Positions 7,218 to 15,261 of a stretch of DNA of 20,230 bases are shown here, one piece after another (positions within the stretch are counted from its first letter, which is position 1; every line of letters starts with the position of its first letter). Under the pieces are notes generated by a model. That model did no database searches. It saw only the letters and a program-made list of their open reading frames with translations, and was not told where the DNA came from. The stretch is from CAYWEP01 sp964613075 (lineage in GTDB: Bacteria; Patescibacteriota; Microgenomatia; Levybacterales; UBA12049), in the NCBI GenBank assembly GCA_964613075.1, contig CAZTFV010000013.1:1-20230 (forward strand), given 5' to 3'. The position numbers and the translations under genes are program-made.

Positions 7218-8762
7218 ATGAAAAAACAAGATATTGCTCTTTCTCTGCTATTTTTTTTCATCGGCATTTTCTCTCGTTTTCCACTCATTGAGAAAATGCA
7301 TTCACACGTTGATAGCTCATCACTCACTCTTGCACTTATTGACTATAATTTCGAGCAAGAAACACCGGCTCCTCCGGGGTATCCACTTTATATAGGATTA
7401 GCAAAATTATTCATGTTTGTCACTCATGATCCACATCGGGCAATCTTGTATGTCAGTGTTTTATTTAGCGGTATTGGTGCCGTTGTTTTTTTTCTTGCAG
7501 GGAAATCCTTTAGCAATAGAGCAACAGGAATTATCGCTACAATGTTATTTCTCAGTGCACCAACGTTTTATTTCTTTGGACTGACAGTCTACCCCTATCT
7601 CGTAGCTGTTGTGATGACAACACTTATTGCGTGGTGCGTATACGAGATAGCATTCAAAAAAAAACAATACGGTATTCTGCTTGGTGTCCTTTACGCGCTT
7701 TCTCTCGGAGTTAGGCCGCAGGAGGCCTTAACCACATTCCCTTTGTTTCTCTATGGACTACTAATGATGTCTTTTGCTCAGAGAGTTAGGTCAATACACA
7801 CATTCTTTTTAGTGCTTTTTTTGTGGCTTATTCCCTTTCTCTCCATTGCCGGGGGTATGTGGGGATACCTGGAACACCTGAGAAAAGCCGCATCATCAGC
7901 TCTTCCTATGCCTACGCTGCTGTATTTCTTAACAAGAAGATTTGAGCTAGCAAGTGGTTTTTTTCTTACATTTGGAGCAGGGATTATTATTATCGCAATC
8001 TTTGTTTTACGCTTGATCTTTCGGTTTATGAAAACGAGATCGTTTAGCACCTCCGAAAAGAAGAAAGTATTATTTTTTGCTGCGTGGTCTATCCCCTCGT
8101 TGCTTTTTAATTTTTTTGTTCGTACCGAACACGCAGGTTATCAAACAGGATATTTGACATTCTTTCTTTTTTTACTTGCCATCGGTATTTGGAAAATGTT
8201 TAAGAATAGAATGCTTCTTACTGTGGGCGTCACTTTATTTATTGTAGTTGTCAATTTGTTCTTATTTTTTTACAATCGCGATCCTGGCTTCATTCGGCCT
8301 TATAGGCAGTCGTCATTCCACTACTCAGACATAAAAAGAAATGATTATGCATTATCAAATAAGGTTATTTATATAAAAAATAATTACGATCCGAAAAAAA
8401 CATTAATCGTTTCAGGTCCTGTATTTTGGAGACATGCACGGTATTATTTACCTGAATATCAAATATATGAAATAGACGCCCTGGTTACAGACGATCCTCG
8501 TGTTAGGGACACAAGAAGAGACGCAAGAGACTGGAAATATCAGGAATACAGAACTACAAATTATTCACTTCGCGTCTTTCAACCTATAGATACTTTAATA
8601 TTATTCGATGATGAATCGGATAATTGGGTACAGACAGCAAAAAAAATAAAACAATTTAAAGGCATGACCAAACTAACGATTGTTCCTGTAAAGCAGGGAG
8701 ACTCAGTCAGGTATGGTTTGGGTAACATCCAAGTAGTACCAAAAAATGAGATACATCCGTAG
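7218..8762 (+). CDS. Polytopic membrane glycosyltransferase, GT-C fold (GT39/DUF2723-like)
   Basis: This 514-residue protein has many hydrophobic segments from residue 7 to about 360, then a hydrophilic C-terminal domain probably outside the membrane. GT-C enzymes take a sugar from a polyprenyl-phosphate donor at the outer face. Seen: Asp32 in the first external loop (HVDSSSL) at the position of the GT-C catalytic acid, followed by APPGYPLY at 51-58, resembling the HPPGYPLY motif of the TMEM260/DUF2723 branch of O-mannosyltransferase-like proteins. The C-terminal part holds VSGPVFWRHARYYLPEY, a pattern often seen in the soluble domain of these proteins. It is the first gene of the plus-strand operon, and its last 17 bp overlap the next gene. 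Protein or glycan acceptor is unknown. Confidence 0.82.
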   Translation: MKKQDIALSLLFFFIGIFSRFPLIEKMHSHVDSSSLTLALIDYNFEQETPAPPGYPLYIGLAKLFMFVTHDPHRAILYVSVLFSGIGAVVFFLAGKSFSNRATGIIATMLFLSAPTFYFFGLTVYPYLVAVVMTTLIAWCVYEIAFKKKQYGILLGVLYALSLGVRPQEALTTFPLFLYGLLMMSFAQRVRSIHTFFLVLFLWLIPFLSIAGGMWGYLEHLRKAASSALPMPTLLYFLTRRFELASGFFLTFGAGIIIIAIFVLRLIFRFMKTRSFSTSEKKKVLFFAAWSIPSLLFNFFVRTEHAGYQTGYLTFFLFLLAIGIWKMFKNRMLLTVGVTLFIVVVNLFLFFYNRDPGFIRPYRQSSFHYSDIKRNDYALSNKVIYIKNNYDPKKTLIVSGPVFWRHARYYLPEYQIYEIDALVTDDPRVRDTRRDARDWKYQEYRTTNYSLRVFQPIDTLILFDDESDNWVQTAKKIKQFKGMTKLTIVPVKQGDSVRYGLGNIQVVPKNEIHP

Positions 8763-9225
8763 GTCTCTCTCAATCATATTTGTTTTCCTTATTGGATCAT
8801 GGGTTCTGATTGCAAGTTTGCGCACAGTGTATAACATCTCGAAATTATTCACAGAAGAGAAGCAATGGTTTTTCCTATCAAATGAAGAAAAAAAAGAGAT
8901 GGCATATGGTGATCTGCACACATTTTATCGATTTGTTGAGCACCATACGCCTCTTTCTGCAAAAATTTTGTTTTTGTCTTCAGGTGCAAAAGCATATTAC
9001 CTTGGCCGGTACTATTTGTATCCAAGAAGAATAATTTTTGCTAAAAGTCCAGATGAGGTCTACAAAATATTACAGAGAGAAAAATTTGATTTCCTTCTTG
9101 TCTATCAAACAGAAGACAAATCTTTGGATGAACACAATTCTTCATCATGGAATATAAATAATTTTACCCCCACTGCAACACATAGCGGAGATATTTCGGC
9201 AAAAGGAACAATCTATAAATTATGA
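8746..9225 (+). CDS. Small anchored extracellular-domain protein, possible GT-C partner subunit
   Basis: This 159-residue protein has no function I recognise. One N-terminal membrane segment (about residues 8-27, preceded by the basic MRYIRR) anchors a hydrophilic domain predicted outside the cell. The domain resembles the C-terminal soluble domain of GT39/PMT-like enzymes: a YRFVEHHTPLSAKILFL segment, then YYLGRYYLYPRR, then a KFDFLLVYQ strand. It lacks any polytopic region of its own. It starts inside the end of the preceding gene (17 bp overlap), and its stop overlaps the ATG of the next gene in ATGA. The next gene encodes a GT-C-like protein that ends without a soluble domain, so the two may form one split enzyme. 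That is inference from layout. Confidence 0.75.
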   Translation: MRYIRRSLSIIFVFLIGSWVLIASLRTVYNISKLFTEEKQWFFLSNEEKKEMAYGDLHTFYRFVEHHTPLSAKILFLSSGAKAYYLGRYYLYPRRIIFAKSPDEVYKILQREKFDFLLVYQTEDKSLDEHNSSSWNINNFTPTATHSGDISAKGTIYKL

Positions 9226-10547
9226 ACGAAGCAATCGTTTTATTCGGTCTCATATGGATGACATGTATCGGCTATATAATTATTAAATTTTTTCGATTAC
9301 TCGATAATTATTCCGATATTGAAAAACTTCCATATTCTTTCGGATTGGGAGCTGGAGCTGTAGCGATGCAACTCTATCTGTATTCACGATTACATATTTC
9401 ATGGAACATATTTTTTCTTCTGGTTCCCTGGATACTTTTTTGTATTCTCTTCTTTTCTCGTATAAAGACTTTTTGGACAAATCCGGCTTTTGTTAAAAGC
9501 ATAAAATTAGTAGATAAAATCCTAATATTTTTTATTATCACGTTGTTTCTTTTTGTTCTTTTAGAGTCAATCATTCGTCCGGTAACCGCATGGGATGGGT
9601 GGGCGAGTTGGTTATTGCGAGCGAAAATATTTTTTATTGATGGATCCATCAAATCAGACGTTTTCTCCTACATACCATCAGAATATCCGCTCCTTGCCAG
9701 CCTTATGTCGACATTCATATATATAATTCTTGGTGTTGTTGATGATCGTTCGGTTCTGCTTTTATATCCTGCATTTTACTTATTCCTCTCGATGCTGTTC
9801 TTTTTGTCAAGTAGAAAAACGTTGGGTAATACTATGGCGCTTTTTTTTGCATTTTTATTAATCTCAACACAGAATATCATTCGTCATAGTGGTCGATATG
9901 AAGCAGGACAAGCAGATTTGATTCAGGGATTTTATATTTTTGCGAGCAGTTTGTTATTTGTAGGATATCTGCGGTCAAAAAACTTGGGAGATATAATACT
10001 TTTGCAGATATTTCTTGGCATAACATCACTGATAAAAAATGAAGGAATCCCTTTCGTAATTATTACGCAGGTTTTCTTAGCAATTTTTCTCTTGAGGAGA
10101 AAGCTCTATAAACATTTTTTTTCATTTCTGTTTTTGATGATACCATTTGTTGATTGGCAGTTATTTAAATTTTTTCATCAACTACCCAAAGCACCTTCAT
10201 ATTTGCATTCTTCCTTCCATCTTGAACGATTGCCCATTATCCTTGAAGAATTTACAAGGGAGTTCCTTAATATACAAAACTGGAATTTACTCTGGCCCGT
10301 TTTCTTCCTGAGTTTCTTTGTGTTTTTGTTCTCTCCCAAAAGAAATATTTACATCCATGTTCTTTATCTGCTTATTTTTCTGCAACTCGGGGTTTATATG
10401 GGTATATTCTTTTTTACATCGCCTGATCCTGCATTACATATACCAAATGTAGCAGATAGAGCATTGTTGCATCTTGCTCCGAGTGCTGTGTACGCAGTGA
10501 GCATATCTTTTTTCATGTTTTATGATAAATATAAAAAACGACCTTAG
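9222..10547 (+). CDS. Polytopic membrane glycosyltransferase-like protein (GT-C fold), no C-terminal soluble domain
   Basis: This 441-residue protein is almost entirely membrane segments. A large loop after about residue 115 carries TAWDGWASWLLRAKIFF with Asp125, typical of a group of GT-C-like proteins with a D-x-W-x2-W-x3-AK motif, followed by EYPLLAS. These features suggest a transferase that uses a lipid-linked sugar at the outer face. The protein ends shortly after its last membrane helix in a basic tail (YDKYKKRP) and lacks the soluble C-terminal domain found in most neighbours. It shares an ATGA overlap with the preceding small anchored protein and is separated from the next gene by about 10 bp. 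The family assignment is by motif and topology, not full alignment, and donor and acceptor are unknown. Confidence 0.78.
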   Translation: MNEAIVLFGLIWMTCIGYIIIKFFRLLDNYSDIEKLPYSFGLGAGAVAMQLYLYSRLHISWNIFFLLVPWILFCILFFSRIKTFWTNPAFVKSIKLVDKILIFFIITLFLFVLLESIIRPVTAWDGWASWLLRAKIFFIDGSIKSDVFSYIPSEYPLLASLMSTFIYIILGVVDDRSVLLLYPAFYLFLSMLFFLSSRKTLGNTMALFFAFLLISTQNIIRHSGRYEAGQADLIQGFYIFASSLLFVGYLRSKNLGDIILLQIFLGITSLIKNEGIPFVIITQVFLAIFLLRRKLYKHFFSFLFLMIPFVDWQLFKFFHQLPKAPSYLHSSFHLERLPIILEEFTREFLNIQNWNLLWPVFFLSFFVFLFSPKRNIYIHVLYLLIFLQLGVYMGIFFFTSPDPALHIPNVADRALLHLAPSAVYAVSISFFMFYDKYKKRP

Positions 10548-10557
10548 AATATAACAG

Positions 10558-11259
10558 ATGATACATTATCAAGGCTTACCAACACTTGAGGTGCTAGAAG
10601 GAGCAGACAGATATAACCGCTGGATTGCGGAAGTAATAAAGCCATATTTGATAGCCCCTATTCTTGAAATCGGTTCGGGTACAGGAAATATCACGCAACA
10701 CTTTCTCCATATAAAGCCTTTGTTTGTAACCGATGTTGACAAAGGGTTTGTTGCAGAATTAAAAAAGAGATTCAGGAATGAAAAGAATGTTTCAGTGGAA
10801 CATTTAGATATAACGCAAAAGTTGCCGGGGAAATTCATTTCCAAATTCAAAACAGTATTTGCAATCAATGTTCTGGAACACATAAAAGATGATACTGATA
10901 GTTTGAGAAATATTTTCGATGGCCTTTTCCCTGGCGGTAGACTTATTCTCTTGCTTCCCGCCAAAAAGCTGGCATATACAAATCTGGACAAAGTGCTAGG
11001 CCATTATAGAAGATACGAGAAAGAGGAATTGATAAAAAAGCTTGAGGACGCAGGATTCATTGTCGAAACAATGAATTTTTTCAATATAGTTGGCTTAGTA
11101 AGTTGGGTTATCCGTGATAAGTTTGAGCGGAAAAATTTCCACTTAAAACCTTACCAAATTGCAATATTTGATATGCTAGTCCCGGTCCTTAAAATTATAG
11201 AGCGCCTTGTGCGCATGCCTGTTGGTATATCCCTTATTGCCGTTGCGAGAAAAAAATAG
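10558..11259 (+). CDS. Class I SAM-dependent methyltransferase
   Basis: This 233-residue cytoplasmic methyltransferase has motif I ILEIGSGTGN at 35-44, an acidic motif II VTDVD near 57-61, FAINVLEHIKDD near 101-112, and PGGRLILLLP after it. The later GHYRRYEKEELIKKLEDAGF segment is typical of the UbiG/Methyltransf_11-like branch found in surface-polysaccharide loci. It probably methylates a sugar or lipid-linked glycan, though the acceptor cannot be read from sequence. It lies 10 bp after the GT-C gene and 8 bp before the WaaE-like GT2, so it is in the same transcription unit. No Shine-Dalgarno is seen before the ATG. Confidence 0.9.
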   Translation: MIHYQGLPTLEVLEGADRYNRWIAEVIKPYLIAPILEIGSGTGNITQHFLHIKPLFVTDVDKGFVAELKKRFRNEKNVSVEHLDITQKLPGKFISKFKTVFAINVLEHIKDDTDSLRNIFDGLFPGGRLILLLPAKKLAYTNLDKVLGHYRRYEKEELIKKLEDAGFIVETMNFFNIVGLVSWVIRDKFERKNFHLKPYQIAIFDMLVPVLKIIERLVRMPVGISLIAVARKK

Positions 11260-11267
11260 ATGGGAGT

Positions 11268-12029
11268 ATGAGTATAAGTGCAGTTGTTTTAACCAAGAAC
11301 GAGGAGGAGCAGATTGCTCGTTGTCTCGCTTCGCTCTCGTGGTGCGGTGAAACACTCGTAATAGATAGTAACTCATCTGATAAGACGGTGGAGATTGCAA
11401 AGAGCGCTGGTGCAAAGGTCTATCTGCGCTCCTTACGCGATGATTTTGCGCAGCAGAGAAATTTCGCCCTTAGTAAAGCCCAAAACGATTGGGTACTTTT
11501 TGTAGACGCAGACGAGATAATAACAGATGAGCTCAGAAATGAAATTATGTCCATATCCATAACTAAAGGAGATTATGACGGATTTTATATTTTGAGAAAG
11601 GATGTGCTTTGGGGAAAAGAATTAAAATTTGGTGACGCAGGAGGGGCAAAGCTTGTCAGACTTGGTAAAAAGAGCAAGGGAAGCTGGCGAGGAAAAGTAC
11701 ACGAGCGTTGGCAAATAGAAGGAAGACTAGGCGAATTGACGCAGCACCTCTATCATTACCCGCATCAATCAGTTGAAGAATTTTTGCGGGAGATTAACTA
11801 CTACAGCGATATAAGAGCAAAAGATTTGTACGATCGATTGGTGTCTGTGTCAATTTGGCAGGTTATTGTCTATCCAAAGGTGAAATTTTTTGTTAACTAC
11901 GTGCTGAAGCTGGGATTTTTAGACGGCACTTGCGGACTTATTCACGCAATAATCATGAGTTTTCATTCATTTTTAGTTCGGGCAAAACTATGGCTCCTAT
12001 GGCAACAAAAAAAGCAGGTAAAAACGTAG
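11268..12029 (+). CDS. Family 2 glycosyltransferase, WaaE/KdtX-like
   Basis: This 253-residue GT2 enzyme resembles the WaaE/KdtX group, known from lipopolysaccharide core glucosyltransferases: SAVVLTKNEE at 4-13, ETLVIDSNSSDKT at 28-40, DFAQQRNFAL at 59-68, and the nucleotide/metal-binding DADE at 80-83. A W-x-GKVHERW segment in the second half is also typical. It acts in the cytoplasm on a lipid-linked or core acceptor. CPR bacteria are not known to make classical LPS, so the LPS name should not be carried over. The C-terminal region (about residues 195-245) is hydrophobic and basic and may dock on the membrane. Its end overlaps the next gene by about 40 bp. A GGGAG lies one base before the ATG, too close to act as an ordinary ribosome binding site. 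Confidence 0.88.
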   Translation: MSISAVVLTKNEEEQIARCLASLSWCGETLVIDSNSSDKTVEIAKSAGAKVYLRSLRDDFAQQRNFALSKAQNDWVLFVDADEIITDELRNEIMSISITKGDYDGFYILRKDVLWGKELKFGDAGGAKLVRLGKKSKGSWRGKVHERWQIEGRLGELTQHLYHYPHQSVEEFLREINYYSDIRAKDLYDRLVSVSIWQVIVYPKVKFFVNYVLKLGFLDGTCGLIHAIIMSFHSFLVRAKLWLLWQQKKQVKT

Positions 12030-13603
12030 CAATACTTCTTATTGTTTTCCCGTTTATTGTTTTTGGCTATTTTATCACGCGGGGGATTAATCTTCCGTAT
12101 GTCGGATATAATGCCTGGAATTTTAATACCTATTCTCACATCGCAAAAAACTACAATACCTTTGGGTTGCTGCAAACAAAATTTGCGCCAGTTATAAGCA
12201 TTGCAGCATCAGTCCCTTCTCACCCAGAATATTATCTTCACCACCCTCAACTGCTGTACGCTGTCATGTCATTATTTTTTAAGGTTTTTGGGGACGATCA
12301 TTGGGTCGGAAGATTGCCAGTTATCTTGGCTACAATTGGAACTGTAATATGCATATATCTTACTGGAACAATGCTGAAAGGAAAACTATTTGGACTTATC
12401 GCACTCTGTGTTTCCGCATTAATCCCAGCGACAAGTGTCTTTGGCAGGATGATTGGACATGAGGCGTTTGTATTATTTTTTGTTTTACTGTCGATATATT
12501 TTCTTCTCCTTTATTTCAAGACAAAAAGTACAATTTTTTTGTTCTTTGTGCTCGTCTCAATAGTCTTAGGAACGCTGAGCGATTGGCCAATGGTGTATTT
12601 TACCGTTGCCTTAGCACCGTTTCTTATGCAGAAAAAGCGCTATAAACTGGCACTATTACTGGTAGCGACATCCGTGGTTACTGCATTCTTGTTTTTGCTT
12701 TATATTTTCTTCCTCACAGGTAACGTATCCGATTTACAGCAAGCATTTTTTGTGCGGAGCACAGGAGAGCTACTCACATACTCATATTGGCCGCTGAGAT
12801 GGATTGGAACAATCATGCTTCGTATTATTCTTTACTTTAACCCGATAGTATTATTCTTTACTGGTGTATATTTTTTCCGTTTAGTCGCATCAGGAAAGTG
12901 GAAAACGATCACCCCATACGATTTGTTGATTATTTGCTTGCTGTTGTTTGGTTTCATCCACATCTTGCTCTACCCTGAGGGCTCATTTGGCCATGCCTAC
13001 TGGATATATTATTTGCTCCCATTTGTTGTATTTTCTTCCGCAAGCGTTTTGCTCCCATTCATCAACAAAAAATATATCGTACTATTGGTTCCTTTATTTA
13101 TCCTGACGTTGGTATTTACAATTGTAATAGAGTACTGGAAAACCAAGGAAGTAGAAGGAAATATTTTTCGTTATTCTCTCGCACAAAAGGCAAATCATTT
13201 TTTAAAACCGTACGAAACAATAGTAACCAATAGACAGTCTGTCATAGATCAAGACTTGTGGATGTATGAATTTCATCACCCTATAAAGAATATTGATCCA
13301 GAAAACGTTTCAAATACTTCAAATTTCAGAGTGTACGTCTATTCTTGCATGCAACAGTGTTCTGTTCGCGACAATAATTTTTTACTCCTTTACAAGAAAT
13401 ACAACTATTCTGTTATAAATGATTCAGGTGCGCAACTATACGTTTTTAATTTGCGAGACAAAAACATTCCCGAAAAATCCAATAGCTTAATAAATGGATT
13501 TAACCCAACAAGTAGTTCTCATGTCACTGAGAATAGGCAAGAAAGTTTTTTAAGAAAAGCGTATCGAAATATAAAAGATGTCTTACAAGCCCCGCAGATC
13601 TAA
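11990..13603 (+). CDS. Polytopic membrane glycosyltransferase-like protein (PMT/GT39-like), atypical first loop
   Basis: This protein of about 537 residues has a membrane-spanning N-terminal two thirds and a soluble C-terminal domain. It matches a PMT-like group by pattern: AWNFNTYSHIAKNYNTFGLL, then YLHHPQLL, then FGDDHWVGRLP, then GRMIGHEAF. The other GT-C genes here have an Asp or Asp-Glu in the first external loop, but here that stretch reads YNAWNFN with no acidic residue. The nearest acids are a Glu just before YLHHP and Asp-Asp further on. The frame is open from a TTG at 11930, but that would bury 100 bp in the preceding gene. ATG 11990 or ATG 11999 fits better, as the membrane segment begins shortly after. 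A donor such as polyprenyl-phosphate sugar is assumed from family knowledge. Confidence 0.8.
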   Translation: MAPMATKKAGKNVAILLIVFPFIVFGYFITRGINLPYVGYNAWNFNTYSHIAKNYNTFGLLQTKFAPVISIAASVPSHPEYYLHHPQLLYAVMSLFFKVFGDDHWVGRLPVILATIGTVICIYLTGTMLKGKLFGLIALCVSALIPATSVFGRMIGHEAFVLFFVLLSIYFLLLYFKTKSTIFLFFVLVSIVLGTLSDWPMVYFTVALAPFLMQKKRYKLALLLVATSVVTAFLFLLYIFFLTGNVSDLQQAFFVRSTGELLTYSYWPLRWIGTIMLRIILYFNPIVLFFTGVYFFRLVASGKWKTITPYDLLIICLLLFGFIHILLYPEGSFGHAYWIYYLLPFVVFSSASVLLPFINKKYIVLLVPLFILTLVFTIVIEYWKTKEVEGNIFRYSLAQKANHFLKPYETIVTNRQSVIDQDLWMYEFHHPIKNIDPENVSNTSNFRVYVYSCMQQCSVRDNNFLLLYKKYNYSVINDSGAQLYVFNLRDKNIPEKSNSLINGFNPTSSSHVTENRQESFLRKAYRNIKDVLQAPQI

Positions 13604-13612
13604 AGGTAGTTT

Positions 13613-15151
13613 ATGTCTATGGATCGATTGCATTTATTAAAACAAAATTATCCAATACTTTTTGTCATACTTTTTTATTTTACTCTTCGACTGATCAACC
13701 TTACTATAATTCCAATATTTAACGATGAAGCAATTTATCTTGATTGGGGTTGGAGGGAAACGCACGTTCCCGGATATTTATTTTACTCACTTTACGATGC
13801 TAAGCAGCCGCTCTTAATGTGGTTATTCGGTATTTTTCAAATATTTTTCACCGATCCGTTATTTGCAGGAAGAAGTATCAGCGTATTGACTGGGTTTGCC
13901 TCTTTGCTTGGGATATACTTTCTTAGTAGAGAAGTTTTTGATAGAAAGATCGCTCTTTTAACTTGTTTTCTTTACGTAATAACACCAATTTTTTCTTTTT
14001 TTGACCGTCAGGCACTTATGGAAAGCGCAATTACAACTGTCGGGATCTGGTTTTGCTATATGCTTTTCAGGTTTTATAAAACGCATAAGATGAAGTACTC
14101 GGTTTACTCGGGAATTATTTTAGGCATAGGATTTTTTATCAAATCGAGTACGCTTATCTTTTTTGCCTCTTACTTACTGGTTCAGTTTTATTATTATCTT
14201 TACTCTTCGGATAAAAAGTACGTGATTTTAAAGAATACATTGATTTGTATTGCCGTTTCTATAATTATTGATCTTCTTCTTTTTATACAACCACAATTCT
14301 GGCAAACTCTTTCATCAAACAGTCGGTATGGATTTACCATCGGTGAGATAATGAGTTTTCCTTTTGGAGTCTGGCTTAGAAATCTTCTTGGAAATCTTGA
14401 AATCGGTTTCTTTTATATAACTCCTGTTTTATTTAGCCTTGGAATAGCAGGAATCATCCGATTCAGTCGGTCTAAAGAAAAGAATAAAATTCTATTTGCG
14501 CTGTGGTTTTTGTTAACTTTTTTTCTTCAGACGTTTCTTATTAAAGGGGCGACGCAACGGTATTTGGTTTCGTATCTTCCATATATACTTCTTCCGGCAG
14601 CATATATGATTTATCAAATGCTGCGAAAAAACAGAACATTTGGCATAGCTTTAGTTGCTCTAGCAATTTTTCCTGCAATTTTATTGACTTTGGTACAAGT
14701 TGTTAATCCGCCTGCTTATTTTCTCAGCTTGTCAAAATTTACTCGATATTCGGAAACTTCATATATCCACAGTTTTACTTCTGGATATGGCGTATTGGAG
14801 GCGGTGAATTATCTAAAAAAAGAAGCAAAAAATAGAAAGACTATTGTTGCCATCGCTGAGAATTCCGGAAATCCTGAGAGCGGGATGAATGTGTATTTGA
14901 ACAAATTTGAAAATATGCCGGTTACATATCTTGACGCATCAGCGCTTCCTGGAATAAACGAATATGACTGCCTTGGTATTTCAGCGCCAACGTATTTTGT
15001 AAGTAGAGACGAACAGCTGGCAGGATTCGAGAAGTTCTTCGTAAAATTAAAAACGATTAAAAACCCTTACGGCATGAATAGAATAGGAATCTATAAGCTA
15101 AAAGATCCATGCACAGGCAAAACACTAAAACTTCAAATTATTAAAACATGA
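13613..15151 (+). CDS. Polytopic membrane glycosyltransferase, GT39/ArnT-like (PMT_2)
   Basis: This 512-residue GT-C protein has the clearest PMT_2/ArnT signature in the window: FNDEAIYLDW at 37-46 with the Asp38-Glu39 pair of the first external loop, DAKQPLLMWLFG, and RSISVLTGFASLLGIY. An F-x-RQALMES segment also belongs to the family. Known relatives transfer Ara4N, mannose or other sugars from polyprenyl phosphate to lipid A, protein or glycan on the outer face. The hydrophilic C-terminal part after about residue 370 is a soluble domain with VVAIAENSGNPESG. A weak AAAGG lies a few bases before the ATG, and ATG 13619 is an alternative start. The stop overlaps, in ATGA, with a small candidate gene. 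Confidence 0.88.
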   Translation: MSMDRLHLLKQNYPILFVILFYFTLRLINLTIIPIFNDEAIYLDWGWRETHVPGYLFYSLYDAKQPLLMWLFGIFQIFFTDPLFAGRSISVLTGFASLLGIYFLSREVFDRKIALLTCFLYVITPIFSFFDRQALMESAITTVGIWFCYMLFRFYKTHKMKYSVYSGIILGIGFFIKSSTLIFFASYLLVQFYYYLYSSDKKYVILKNTLICIAVSIIIDLLLFIQPQFWQTLSSNSRYGFTIGEIMSFPFGVWLRNLLGNLEIGFFYITPVLFSLGIAGIIRFSRSKEKNKILFALWFLLTFFLQTFLIKGATQRYLVSYLPYILLPAAYMIYQMLRKNRTFGIALVALAIFPAILLTLVQVVNPPAYFLSLSKFTRYSETSYIHSFTSGYGVLEAVNYLKKEAKNRKTIVAIAENSGNPESGMNVYLNKFENMPVTYLDASALPGINEYDCLGISAPTYFVSRDEQLAGFEKFFVKLKTIKNPYGMNRIGIYKLKDPCTGKTLKLQIIKT

Positions 15152-15261
15152 AGATTACAAAAGAACTATTGCTTACCCTAGTCTACATTCTTTTCGCGCT
15201 TTTTATTCTTCTTGATTATATTTTGACGCTTTTATGCAGAGGAGGTATTTGTCTTTGGTAA
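15148..15261 (+). CDS. Candidate small membrane peptide, 37 residues
   Basis: This is a short open frame in the only gap of more than about 60 bases within the plus-strand operon. It starts in an ATGA overlap with the preceding GT39 gene and ends with TAA overlapping a TTG start candidate of the next gene. The peptide begins MKITKELLLTLVYILF and is a single strongly hydrophobic helix (about residues 7-30) with a basic N-terminus and a short Cys-containing tail. I recognise no homologue. The coupling at both ends argues for a real gene. The alternatives are a chance frame in AT-rich DNA or a decayed start of a larger gene. Confidence 0.4.
   Translation: MKITKELLLTLVYILFALFILLDYILTLLCRGGICLW

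Noticed and set aside
11930..11989. TTG start at 11930 for the PMT-like gene
   Set aside because: It would create a 100 bp overlap with the WaaE-like gene and add a polar stretch with no family likeness. ATG 11990 or 11999 is better.
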